From assembly GCF_023715225.1 (NCBI RefSeq), contig NZ_JAMBNS010000003.1:124001-188000 (forward strand): a DNA stretch of 64,000 bases. Direction: 5' to 3'. The notes under the pieces are model-generated. The model ran no database searches. It was not told where the DNA came from and saw only the letters and a list, made by a program, of their open reading frames with translations. The position numbers and the translations under genes were made by a program. The DNA is from Robertmurraya korlensis (GTDB taxonomy: Bacteria > Bacillota > Bacilli > Bacillales > Cytobacillaceae). Below, piece by piece: positions 55,509-64,000 of this stretch. Numbering within the stretch: position 1 is the stretch's first letter; the number at the start of each line of letters is the position of its first letter.

Positions 55509-56273
55509 TTATCGATATCCCAGTCGCTTTGAAATGTTTGATCCTGTTTCAAGAACATGTGGTTTCAGTTCTTCAATACGTTCGTCCGTCATTCGGATCG
55601 TTGGTCCAGAGACACTGAGTGCCGCAACCGGGTTTCCGGCATGATCAAAAATGGGTACGGCAATGCACGTGATGCCCACTTCATTTTCCTGTAAATCTAA
55701 AGAATACCCTCTTTGTTTAACTGCTTCTAATTCAGATAGAAAATTTGCACGATCGGTAATGGTATATTTTGTATGGACAGGCAACCCTTTTCTATGGATG
55801 ATGTCCTCAGTGGTGGCAGATGGTAAGTAGGCTAAAATGGCTTTCCCTACTCCTGTACAGTGCATGGGTGCTCGTCTCCCTACCTTTGAGTGCATACGAA
55901 GCGTCTCTGTCCCTTCAAATTTTTCAATATAAACGACTTCATCATGATCATAAACCACTAAGTGGATTACCTCATCAGTCACCTTTCCTAACTCTTGTAA
56001 GTATGGCTTCGCTTCTGTTCGGATATCGATAGAATCTAAAAGCTTTGAGCTAATATCCAAAAAGGTATATCCTAGCCGATAACGACCACTATCAGCATTC
56101 TGCTCAATATACCCGTATTGAGCCAACGTCGAAAGAATACGGTAGACGGAGCTTTTGTTTATATCCATTTGATTGGCGATTTCTGTAACGCCTAGACCTT
56201 CTTTTTTCATTGAAACTAGAGCAATAATATCAAGGGCGCGACTTACCGATTTGACCATATTTTCTCTTTCCAT
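55509..56273 (-). CDS. IclR-family transcriptional regulator
   Basis: About 254 residues. The N-terminal winged helix has LGVTEIANQMDINKSSVYRILSTL at about residues 22-46. The C-terminal IclR effector domain includes MHCTGVGKAILAYLP and GITCIAVPIFDHAGNPVAALSVSGP. Members respond to small acids such as glyoxylate or pyruvate. It sits 29 bases downstream of malate synthase G on the same strand, so it is cotranscribed and probably controls that gene. The ATG at 56273 has GAGGTG six bases upstream; the frame could begin at a GTG three codons earlier. Confidence 0.92.
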   Translation of the reverse strand: MERENMVKSVSRALDIIALVSMKKEGLGVTEIANQMDINKSSVYRILSTLAQYGYIEQNADSGRYRLGYTFLDISSKLLDSIDIRTEAKPYLQELGKVTDEVIHLVVYDHDEVVYIEKFEGTETLRMHSKVGRRAPMHCTGVGKAILAYLPSATTEDIIHRKGLPVHTKYTITDRANFLSELEAVKQRGYSLDLQENEVGITCIAVPIFDHAGNPVAALSVSGPTIRMTDERIEELKPHVLETGSNISKRLGYR

Positions 56274-56302
56274 TTTCTTCACCTCACGCCCTGATCTGTT
56301 GA

Positions 56303-58480
56303 TTATTTTTGATGGGCAAATTTTCTTTTTGCTTCGATTCTTCGACGATGTAAAATGGGTTCAGTATACCCGCTTGGTTGTTCATATCCTTTAAACACTA
56401 ACTCACATGCTGCTTGGAAGGCAACGGAATCCTCATACCTTTCTGCCATTGGACGGTAGTTTTCATCTCCCGCATTTTGTTCGTCCACTACTTTTGCCAT
56501 TCGCTTCATCGTCTCAAAGACTTGTTCCTCTGTACAAATTCCATGATGTAGCCAGTTGGCCATATGTTGACTGGAAATTCGTAAGGTCGCTCGGTCTTCC
56601 ATTAGGCCGATATGATGGATATCCGGAACTTTAGAACAGCCGACTCCTTGCTCGACCCAACGCACGACATATCCGAGTATCCCTTGTGCATTATTGTCTA
56701 GTTCTGCTTGAACCTCTTCTTTACTCCAGCCACAATCTATTGCCACTGGAATCCTTAAAATATCATCTTGATAGTTTTGTAGGTTTTGCTTTAATTCCTC
56801 TTGAACCGAACCTACATGAACTTGATGATAATGAAGAGCATGCAGAGTAGCGGCCGTCGGTGATGGCACCCAAGCCGTGTTGGCTCCTGCATTCAAATGA
56901 CCGATTTTTTGTTTCATCATCTCGGCCATCAAATCAGGCATTGCCCACATCCCTTTTCCAATTTGTGCTTTTCCTTTAAGGCCCACCGTTAGGCCCGTAG
57001 CAACATTGGACTTTTCATAGGCTTGAAGCCAAGTGGAAGCTTTCATCTCATTTTTTCGTATCACCGCTCCTGCTTCCATTGAAGTATGAATTTCATCCCC
57101 CGTACGGTCTAGAAAACCGGTATTGATAAACACGATTCGTTCCTTTACTTCATGTATGCAATTCTTCAAATTGAGACTCGTACGTCTTTCTTCATCCATT
57201 ACCCCAATCTTTATCGTGTTCCGTGGTACAGCGATTAAGTCCTCAACCATATTGAATAATTCATTGGCAAAGGCAACTTCCTCAGATCCGTGCATTTTTG
57301 GTTTTACAATATAGATCGAGCCCTTAGAGGAATTTTGGTAGGAGCCATTTCCTAAAAGAGAGTGCTTTGCGATCAAGCTTGTTACCACAGCATCCATGAT
57401 CCCTTCTGGCACTTCATTTCCTGCTTGATCTAGGATTGCATTGGTCGTCATTAAATGGCCGACATTTCTTACGAACATGAGAGAGCGACCTTTTAATGTG
57501 AATAGGTCACCGGTTGGACTCGTATATTCACGGTCAGGTTGCAAGCTACGAGTTAAGGTTTGTGAGCCTTTTTGGAAGGTGGCTATTAAGTCCCCTTTCA
57601 TTAATCCTAGCCAATTTCGGTACACACATACTTTATCTTCAGCATCTACTGCGGCAACGGAATCTTCGCAGTCCATAATGGTCGTTAGGGCGGATTCCAT
57701 GACAATATCTTTTACACCAGCAGCATCTGTCTTCCCGATGGGTGAATGACGGTCAATCTGGATTTCAAAATGAAGGTCATTATTTTTCAATAAAATTGCT
57801 GACGGATTTTCGTCTCCGCCTCGGTATCCGACGAATTGGTGTTGGTTATTCAACTGTGTTTTGGTTCCATTTGCTAATGTAATGATTAACTGTTCTTTTT
57901 GAATATGATAATTGGTTACGTCTGAATGGGAGGCTTCCTGAAGAGGAGCCGTTTGATCTAAAAATTGCTTGGCAAAAGAGATTACTTTTTCCCCTCGGAT
58001 AGTATTATAAGCTCCTGACTTTGATGCTCCACCTTCCTCACTTATGACATCCGTTCCGTAAAGAGCGTCATACAGACTTCCCCATCGGGCATTGGCCGCA
58101 TTTAATGCATATCGAGCATTGTCAACTGGAACAACGAGCTGTGGACCCGCTTGAAGACTAATTTCTTTATCCACATTTTCTGTTGTTACTTCAAAATCTG
58201 GTACTTCTTTTTCTAGATAACCGATCTCTGTTAAAAAGTTTTTGTAGGACTCAGGTGTGAAGGTTGATGGTTGTTTATGGAATCTGTTGATTTGCTGTTG
58301 GAGATCCTCTCTTTTTCTTAAAAGGGCTTCATTTTTTGGTGTTAGATCATGGACAAGCTCTGAAAACCCCTCCCAAAATAATTCTTCAACTACCTGAGTA
58401 TGTGGGAGCGCTTCCTTTTGGATGAAATGATAAAGCTCTGCAGCAATCTTTAACTTCCCCTTTGTTACATAAATAGACAT
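56303..58480 (-). CDS. glcB: Malate synthase G
   Basis: A 725-residue monomeric malate synthase, the usual length of isoform G. It condenses glyoxylate with acetyl-CoA to malate. Hallmarks: [16 protein letters not shown] near residue 270, [23 protein letters not shown] near residue 495, and [22 protein letters not shown] near residue 530. The start at 58480 has GGGAGG close by; the frame runs 34 codons further upstream without a ribosome site. No isocitrate lyase is nearby, so it likely serves glycolate, glyoxylate or purine breakdown. Confidence 0.95.
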   Translation of the reverse strand: MSIYVTKGKLKIAAELYHFIQKEALPHTQVVEELFWEGFSELVHDLTPKNEALLRKREDLQQQINRFHKQPSTFTPESYKNFLTEIGYLEKEVPDFEVTTENVDKEISLQAGPQLVVPVDNARYALNAANARWGSLYDALYGTDVISEEGGASKSGAYNTIRGEKVISFAKQFLDQTAPLQEASHSDVTNYHIQKEQLIITLANGTKTQLNNQHQFVGYRGGDENPSAILLKNNDLHFEIQIDRHSPIGKTDAAGVKDIVMESALTTIMDCEDSVAAVDAEDKVCVYRNWLGLMKGDLIATFQKGSQTLTRSLQPDREYTSPTGDLFTLKGRSLMFVRNVGHLMTTNAILDQAGNEVPEGIMDAVVTSLIAKHSLLGNGSYQNSSKGSIYIVKPKMHGSEEVAFANELFNMVEDLIAVPRNTIKIGVMDEERRTSLNLKNCIHEVKERIVFINTGFLDRTGDEIHTSMEAGAVIRKNEMKASTWLQAYEKSNVATGLTVGLKGKAQIGKGMWAMPDLMAEMMKQKIGHLNAGANTAWVPSPTAATLHALHYHQVHVGSVQEELKQNLQNYQDDILRIPVAIDCGWSKEEVQAELDNNAQGILGYVVRWVEQGVGCSKVPDIHHIGLMEDRATLRISSQHMANWLHHGICTEEQVFETMKRMAKVVDEQNAGDENYRPMAERYEDSVAFQAACELVFKGYEQPSGYTEPILHRRRIEAKRKFAHQK

Positions 58481-58720
58481 TTTCCTTCCTCCCTTTGAAA
58501 ATAGACTGTTTCTTATTACGCAACGCTGTTTCTTTTTATGTTCATGTGAAATTATTTTACCATTAATTGTTAGAATACTCAACTAACTTTTCACCCAATG
58601 TGGAGGCATAAAAATACTTGAAGAATTAAAAGAAATTTATTGATATTGCTATTAAGAGAGAGGAGGAAAGGGATATTAAAAAAGTTTATATAATTCCCTT
58701 CCCATTTCTTTCCGAACCAA

Positions 58721-59680
58721 CTACATAATAATAAAAGAATCATACTTTACTAGTATTGTTCCTTCTTTATATACATTTTCATTAGGAATATTTTTATTTC
58801 CACATATATTCTTTATAATATACTTTACAAAATTTTGGCCAGCCTCATATGCGTGCAAATATCCACCACCGAATCTTGGGTTTATCTCAGATATAACATA
58901 CCCGTTGTTGGTCATAAAACAGTCAACATCTACTGGTCCTATAGGTCCTAAAGCTTTAAGAAGCTGTTCAATAAGCGTCCTTAATGCCGGGTCGACAATA
59001 GATACTGACTTATCTGTTTCCCCTCCTCTCATTCTTAACTTTTTCTTAAGGAAGATAGAAATTGTTTCTTTTGAGATAATATCTACATAACAATCAACAC
59101 CGTATTCCTCACCTTTTAAAAAGGGTTGAATTACTATCTTTTGAGATTCCTCCTTCAAAACTTCAAGCTCTTTCATGTTATGGACCTTAGTTATTCCTAT
59201 ACTCGCACTTCCATGCCTTGGTTTTGCAATTAAAGGAAATTCCAGGTTATTATTCTGAACTTCGTTTATTACTTGATTGTAATCGGTATATGTGGGAACA
59301 AATGGTAGGTTGTTAGCTTTTAGGAACTCATAAGTCAAATACTTGTCAAAACTCGTCTCAATCACATCCGGATTAGAAACAACAACAGTCACACCCTCTA
59401 GCTCAAATTCCTCCTTATGTGTTGCTAGTAGAGACAATTCAGGATCAATCAATGATAGAATGGCACTAATTTCATATTGACGACAAAGATGTTTTACTAT
59501 GGAAATATACTCTGGGTGATCAATCCTTGGTACTATTTCGTATTCATCAGCAAAATATAGAGCTGCTGCTGTTGAATCGCAGTCAATTGCTATGATCTTT
59601 CCGTTTCTTTCGTTACACGCCGCTTTAAAGTACTCAACCAATTTAACTCGACGCCCCACACTACAAAGTAAGATATTCAT
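58721..59680 (-). CDS. ATP-grasp ligase (PylC/CarB-like)
   Basis: A 319-residue ATP-grasp protein. The N-terminal Rossmann-like domain starts NILLCSVGRRVKLVEYF. The ATP-grasp core has PLIAKPRHGSASIGI near residue 150, VIQPFLKGEEYGVDCYVD near 190 and the metal-binding SEINPRFGGGYLHA near 285. Such enzymes join a carboxylate to an amine through an acyl phosphate. The start at 59680 has AAAGGAG and lies 20 bases inside the upstream decarboxylase gene, so the two are coupled. Product unknown. The gap 58481-58720 shows only a weak AAGGGA..TCCCTT hairpin. Confidence 0.85.
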   Translation of the reverse strand: MNILLCSVGRRVKLVEYFKAACNERNGKIIAIDCDSTAAALYFADEYEIVPRIDHPEYISIVKHLCRQYEISAILSLIDPELSLLATHKEEFELEGVTVVVSNPDVIETSFDKYLTYEFLKANNLPFVPTYTDYNQVINEVQNNNLEFPLIAKPRHGSASIGITKVHNMKELEVLKEESQKIVIQPFLKGEEYGVDCYVDIISKETISIFLKKKLRMRGGETDKSVSIVDPALRTLIEQLLKALGPIGPVDVDCFMTNNGYVISEINPRFGGGYLHAYEAGQNFVKYIIKNICGNKNIPNENVYKEGTILVKYDSFIIM

Positions 59681-60995
59681 CGGTGTCTCCTTTGGAAAAG
59701 CAATAAAGTTCCTCATTAAAAAATTGCTTGAATGTTTCACTTTTCCTTGTCAAAAAAATCTTATTACTATCAAATGCCACAATACAAGGGCGTTCTTTTA
59801 TAAATGGTGGATTGAACACGATTGTATAAGCACCAACATTCTCAAAGACTATGTAATCATCTCTTTGAGGGAGTCCGTCATGAATATTGTGAGCTAGATA
59901 GTCTTTCTCCATACAGGTATAACCTACAATATTAAAAGTCTCTTTATGACCTTTAGAACCCTTATGCCTTAAAATCTTCATTGGAAGATTTCTAGTGTGC
60001 ATTGTCGGTTTAATATTGTGAACACTTCCGTCTACTAATACAAACTGCTGATTTTGTATTGTTTTAATCTCAATCACCTTTGAAACAAAACTAATCACAT
60101 TCGCCACCATTGAAACACCTGGTTCAATAATTAATAATGGTTTATGATGAGTGTCAGCGAATTGATCATTCATAACCGTTCCGATTGCTTCTGCATATTC
60201 GTCAAAGGTAGGTGTTACAATCTCAAAAGATTCATGTAATTCCCCATACATCCCACCACCTACATCAATATACTCAACATTATTCGGTATATATTTCTTG
60301 GCTAATTTGCATAGCTCTAAAGTAATTTTCCTGTAAGTATCCACACTTCTAGTTCTAGTAGAAAAATGCCCATGGAACCCAACAATTTGAATATTCTTAA
60401 ACTCCATTAACTCTCGTATTGCTTTTTCTAAGTTTCCATTTTCTACGCAAATCCCAAATCTACTAACCTTGTATCCATTTTGAAGTGAGCTTTCTTCATC
60501 CTTTGATAAATCAAAATTGACTCTCATTCCAATTTTAATTTTTTCTGTTGGATTTATAAGGGCATATTCTTTTACAAAATCTAGTTCATAATAAGAATCT
60601 AGGTTTATTTTACTCTTGTTTTTTAATGCATAATGAACATCTTCTTTGCTCTTGAGAGGACCATTAAAGATAATTCGCTTTGGATTTTCTCCAATTTTAA
60701 TAGCTAAATCATATTCTAGTCGTGAAACTACTTCCGCATAAGCACCTAGTTTTGATAATTCCTTACATAAATAGGGAAGATAGTTTGTTTTATAAGAATA
60801 TCCAATTAATGTCTTGGGATATTGTTTCTTAAAAGCAGTCTCCATCTTTCGGTAATTCTCTCTTAATTTATTTACATTTAGTATATATAGAGGCGATCCA
60901 AAATTAGCTTCTAATTTAGTTATATTTTCATAGCTTAACTCTACGTCCGCTACATGCAAATTATTTTCACCTTTAATTTCATATAAGCCCACCAA
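59661..60995 (-). CDS. Fold-type III PLP decarboxylase (DAP/ornithine decarboxylase-like)
   Basis: A 444-residue enzyme with an alanine-racemase-like barrel. The PLP lysine is Lys69 in IGYSYKTNYLPYL. HGHFSTRTRSVDTY near residue 210 and DVGGGMYGE near 238 are phosphate and substrate elements. The C-terminal domain supplies Cys361 in GYTCMEKDYLA, the place of the active-site Cys of LysA enzymes. The surroundings (ATP-grasp, beta-helix, glycosyltransferase) make housekeeping lysine synthesis unlikely; a special amine or amino acid for a surface polymer is more probable. The start is TTG or GTG (60995 or 60992), after GGGGGGA. Confidence 0.86.
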   Translation of the reverse strand: MVGLYEIKGENNLHVADVELSYENITKLEANFGSPLYILNVNKLRENYRKMETAFKKQYPKTLIGYSYKTNYLPYLCKELSKLGAYAEVVSRLEYDLAIKIGENPKRIIFNGPLKSKEDVHYALKNKSKINLDSYYELDFVKEYALINPTEKIKIGMRVNFDLSKDEESSLQNGYKVSRFGICVENGNLEKAIRELMEFKNIQIVGFHGHFSTRTRSVDTYRKITLELCKLAKKYIPNNVEYIDVGGGMYGELHESFEIVTPTFDEYAEAIGTVMNDQFADTHHKPLLIIEPGVSMVANVISFVSKVIEIKTIQNQQFVLVDGSVHNIKPTMHTRNLPMKILRHKGSKGHKETFNIVGYTCMEKDYLAHNIHDGLPQRDDYIVFENVGAYTIVFNPPFIKERPCIVAFDSNKIFLTRKSETFKQFFNEELYCFSKGDTDEYLTL

Positions 60996-60998
60996 CTA

Positions 60999-62999
60999 TT
61001 ATCCCCCCAATGAATTTTCACTTTTTTTAAAATTATTTTCTACTACACTATCCAATAATGATTCAGGAACAGTTATAAAATTTCGATCATTATTTAGTAG
61101 TGTATTATTTTTAATCAAAACATCTACTGGGGGATTTGCAAACCGATTTAGCTCAATAGCTGCCCCAGTTGAATACTCCCCTTCTCCTTTAGCAGTTGAA
61201 TCTAAAATAGTGTTACCATTAATTATCAAACCTACTAGGGAACCTTTACCAACCTCCGTTTGGTATATTCCTCTTTTTCCGCCTGCAATTACATTGTTAC
61301 TTATTCTTAAGTTAGACATTGAGTGTCCTTCGTGCGTACTAATATATACACCAGATGATTGGATTACTTTATTCTTATCAATGACAACATTATGAACAGG
61401 TCCCATCATGAAAGTTGCATACTCACTTAAATGAATGAACTCATTTTCCAACAATGATACATCTCTAATACTTTTATTTTCATGTGAGATATAATCGAAA
61501 TAAATTCCGTACTTGTATTTACGGAAAGAATTCTTTGATACAATGACATTAGAAATATCTTCTGTTACAAATAGCTCTATTCCTGTTTGGTCTCCCGAAC
61601 CAAGGAAACGATTATTTGTTATTTTAATATTCTCAGTACCATCCTGAATAACAATTCCTTTCTTTGAAGTATGAAAGGTATTTTTTGAAATAGACGTGTC
61701 TGAAGATACAAGCTTCCCATTTGCCCCCCCTTCAACCCGCACCCCGTCCTCTGCAGTAATGAAGTTATTACTTATAGATACCTTTTCATTTTTTCTCCAT
61801 AAGTGTAGATACTTTACATCAAATGTGTTGTCTGCAACCTTCAACCCTGATGTATCGACAATCCTTACATATCCTGATGGACTAATTACACGATTATTCG
61901 AAAACTCTATTCCATGAAAGTAATAGCCTAAACTTTCTACGCCAGAACCTTCCGAGTCAGCACCAGTAAGTAGGATACTATATCCCTCTGTATTAGTTTC
62001 AACAATATTACCTATAATTTTTGCATCGTAATAGTGAATCTCTTCCCATGGCTCAAAATGAATACCAGGACGTCCTGTTTTAGAACTAATTTTATTATTG
62101 AATATTCTTAAATGGTTAACTTGCTCTATTACTATTTGTGACCGTTGGTTTTCCTCAACAATATTATTTTCAATCACCACATAATTACTACTCCCTCTAG
62201 AACCAGAAATGGAAATACCATCACCAACAGCATTAATAAGTCTATTATTTTCAATAAGAATATGATCTTTATCGTAAACAAAAATACAATGCATATGTTC
62301 ACTTCCATTTGGATGGTTCTGATAGTTTCCATCACACGTAAGAGATTGAACTTTTGTATTGTTATTCATTTCTATTAATCTCGTTTGGCCATTTGAAGCA
62401 TGATCAGACAACTTTAAAATAACGTTATCACGATTTTCTCCTACTAAATTAACGTTACTCTTTAAAAAGATAGGCTGTAGCATATATGTGCCCGATGGGA
62501 TATATACATCACCTCCACCTTTTTTAGCTAGATAGTCTATTGCATTTTGAAAAGAAAGCGTGTCATCATGAAAAGCATCACCAAAAGCACCAAAATCTTT
62601 TACATTTACCTGATGAAGCTGACTTGTTACAGAGACATTGATCGTTTCACTTAGCCCTGCATAGGTAATTTTTATATTCGCTTCACCGTTTTCTTTGGCT
62701 GTAACGACACCATTCTCATCTACCATAACAACGTTACTACTAGTAGAAGAAAACGTACTTAAATCATTAACATTAATCTGTCTTCCATCCACATATTGAG
62801 CTGTTACAAATATAAGGCGACTTTCACTACTTCGTAAATTATAATTTTTTGAATCTACAGTTATTGCCTTTATGGCCGACTCTTGGAATTTCCCATTAAT
62901 TATTTTCTGATAACCTAAAACTGTTATACATCCTAGAAATAAGACAAGAATTATCACTAACAACATCCTGTTTCTTCCTATATAATTTACTATATTCAT
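60999..62999 (-). CDS. Membrane-anchored Big-2/right-handed beta-helix protein
   Basis: A 666-residue protein. The N terminus is a signal anchor (about residues 12-31) without a clear cleavage site. A bacterial Ig-like (Big-2) domain spans about 38-128 (VDENGVVTAKENGEANIKITYAG). A pectate lyase-3 type start follows, VKDFGAFGDAFHDDTLSFQNAI with YIPSGTYML. Then come many parallel beta-helix turns to the end, rich in NNxI and NxF words (IENNIVEE, ISNNFITA, ITNNRFLG). It is probably an outer-face polysaccharide lyase, hydrolase or epimerase; I cannot identify catalytic residues. The decarboxylase gene starts 3 bases after its stop. Confidence 0.82.
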   Translation of the reverse strand: MNIVNYIGRNRMLLVIILVLFLGCITVLGYQKIINGKFQESAIKAITVDSKNYNLRSSESRLIFVTAQYVDGRQINVNDLSTFSSTSSNVVMVDENGVVTAKENGEANIKITYAGLSETINVSVTSQLHQVNVKDFGAFGDAFHDDTLSFQNAIDYLAKKGGGDVYIPSGTYMLQPIFLKSNVNLVGENRDNVILKLSDHASNGQTRLIEMNNNTKVQSLTCDGNYQNHPNGSEHMHCIFVYDKDHILIENNRLINAVGDGISISGSRGSSNYVVIENNIVEENQRSQIVIEQVNHLRIFNNKISSKTGRPGIHFEPWEEIHYYDAKIIGNIVETNTEGYSILLTGADSEGSGVESLGYYFHGIEFSNNRVISPSGYVRIVDTSGLKVADNTFDVKYLHLWRKNEKVSISNNFITAEDGVRVEGGANGKLVSSDTSISKNTFHTSKKGIVIQDGTENIKITNNRFLGSGDQTGIELFVTEDISNVIVSKNSFRKYKYGIYFDYISHENKSIRDVSLLENEFIHLSEYATFMMGPVHNVVIDKNKVIQSSGVYISTHEGHSMSNLRISNNVIAGGKRGIYQTEVGKGSLVGLIINGNTILDSTAKGEGEYSTGAAIELNRFANPPVDVLIKNNTLLNNDRNFITVPESLLDSVVENNFKKSENSLGG

Positions 63000-63058
63000 G
63001 TTTACCTTCTTCCAAACAATATTGTAATTGTTTGATATTTGGTATTTATTAATAGAAT

Positions 63059-64000
63059 TTAAATCTTTCTTACATCTAATAGATCTTCTTTTTCACTGCA
63101 ACTGCAACCTAACACAACTTTACCCGTTATATATTGAACAACTAATGGATCTTTAGTTTCATCAAATTTCCGAGCAAAGAATTGTTCTGAACTTTCCAAC
63201 ATGGGGATATCCTCTATAGATAAGTCCTGAGGAGAATTCCTATCACTCAAAGTCTCACCCCATTTTAAAACATATAAATTATTATTTATTACATTTTGAT
63301 TATAAGGTGAGTTCATAATGAGGGTATGAAAAAAACTTTCATCTGGGACCAATGTATTTTTAAAATAATGATAATACCATTCATTTCCCTCTAAAAACTC
63401 AATAATATAAGAAGCGACGTCGTGCGGAATAGTGAACCATTGGGAACCTTTATAAAAAGAGAATTCCCTTGGCCATTTATTTTTATTGGGTATTATATTG
63501 ATTCCTTTTCGATAAAGAGAAAGCAGCATTCGCCTGTATATTCTTATAGGATTAGCGCTCGTGTATCTTTTCCTTGTAATTTTTGGCCAATTGATCCTCA
63601 TTAAACCTAATTCGTTTCTCTCCATTTTTCGGAAATTCAAAAAAATATTTTTCTGTTGTTCTTTTAAATATTCCTTAAATCCACCATTTATTAATAAATC
63701 CTGACCACTTCTTAAACAAACAAAATCATACTTTTTTTTCGTGGCAAGCACTTCCCTAAGTAATAAAAGTGTGGTATCTACCTGACTGATATCCCCCCAT
63801 TCACAATCGAGAGACCTATTTAATATCGTTACGTTTGGCCCAGTTCTTATTTTTCCATTTAATTCTTCTTTAGACTTTTGGTCTATATGAATATAAACAT
63901 CCGCTTGGTCACCATAAATAAGTTGTTCTATAAATTTATTTACTTGTTCAGGGTTTTTATGAATCTGTAAAATAAAGGCAGTACGTAGTGATGAACTCAT
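63059..64000 (-). CDS. Core-2/I-branching family (GT14) glycosyltransferase, start at window edge
   Basis: 313 residues read from an ATG that occupies the last three bases of the window, so an earlier start cannot be excluded. Family features: AFILQIHKNPEQVNKFI at the start, VYIHIDQKS, ECEWGD-like CEWGDISQVD, FVCLRSGQDLLI near residue 98, KGSQWFTIP near 187 and the VPDESFFHTLI motif near 222. GT14 enzymes add beta-linked N-acetylglucosamine or xylose-type sugars. It is on the same strand as the beta-helix, decarboxylase and ATP-grasp genes, and the cluster probably continues beyond the window. Confidence 0.85.
   Translation of the reverse strand: MSSSLRTAFILQIHKNPEQVNKFIEQLIYGDQADVYIHIDQKSKEELNGKIRTGPNVTILNRSLDCEWGDISQVDTTLLLLREVLATKKKYDFVCLRSGQDLLINGGFKEYLKEQQKNIFLNFRKMERNELGLMRINWPKITRKRYTSANPIRIYRRMLLSLYRKGINIIPNKNKWPREFSFYKGSQWFTIPHDVASYIIEFLEGNEWYYHYFKNTLVPDESFFHTLIMNSPYNQNVINNNLYVLKWGETLSDRNSPQDLSIEDIPMLESSEQFFARKFDETKDPLVVQYITGKVVLGCSCSEKEDLLDVRKI

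Noticed and set aside
58481-58582. 34-codon N-terminal extension of malate synthase G
   Set aside because: No ribosome site and no similarity to the enzyme; GGGAGG stands before the ATG at 58480.

Overview
The window is chromosomal DNA from a spore-forming, low-GC Gram-positive rod of the Bacillaceae. Evidence: strong AGGAGG-type ribosome sites with frequent TTG/GTG starts, a gerA-gerB-gerC spore germination operon, a pucABCDE xanthine dehydrogenase operon in Bacillus order, immune inhibitor A protease, a xpt-pbuX operon behind a guanine-class riboswitch, a TerC gene behind a yybP-ykoY manganese riboswitch, and a YerO/SwrC-like TetR/RND pair. I cannot name the genus from sequence alone. I see no tRNA, rRNA, insertion sequence, prophage or CRISPR array.

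Layout. 1-3.2 kb: 3' part of a secreted transglutaminase-like protein facing a family 4 glycosyltransferase, with a 52-bp tandem hairpin array between them. 3.3-8.6 kb: puc operon (minus). 9.1-13.5 kb: MFS/MarR operon, an ABC-2 exporter and a His-rich secreted protein. 13.7-19.8 kb: InhA protease and the ger operon. 20-26.3 kb: BNR-repeat lipoprotein, a sensor kinase/regulator/TVP38-like operon, a DDAH-family hydrolase and a membrane chemoreceptor. 26.5-32.7 kb: OFA and EamA transporters, asnA, catalase, a small Cys protein. 32.7-37.1 kb: two paralogous MFS transporters, a YdiB-type shikimate dehydrogenase and a shikimate kinase. 37.3-39.6 kb: CzrA/CzcD zinc efflux and TerC manganese export. 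39.6-44.1 kb: chitobiose-type cluster (PTS IIC, GH4, ChbG, GntR). 44.2-48.9 kb: MFS, xpt-pbuX, a HEAT-repeat DNA-repair-like protein. 48.9-55.1 kb: RND pump, TetR, a 47-residue protein, a metallophosphoesterase and a YceI protein. 55.5-58.5 kb: malate synthase G and an IclR regulator. 58.7-64 kb: an AT-rich cluster of ATP-grasp ligase, fold-III PLP decarboxylase, membrane-anchored beta-helix protein and GT14 glycosyltransferase that runs off the window.

The most unusual content is not a gene. Four sequence-unrelated families of short tandem repeats occupy intergenic gaps just beyond transcription terminators. Three have a unit of about 51-53 bp containing an inverted repeat, and the fourth a unit of 20-21 bp. 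These are near whole numbers of DNA helical turns (five and two). A diverged relic of the first family lies 23 kb away, and one terminal copy has become the last codons of a gene. Other points worth checking are the paired TetR operators on both sides of the tetR gene, two exact CRP/FNR-type palindromes in the shikimate cluster, and the decarboxylase/ATP-grasp/beta-helix/GT14 cluster.
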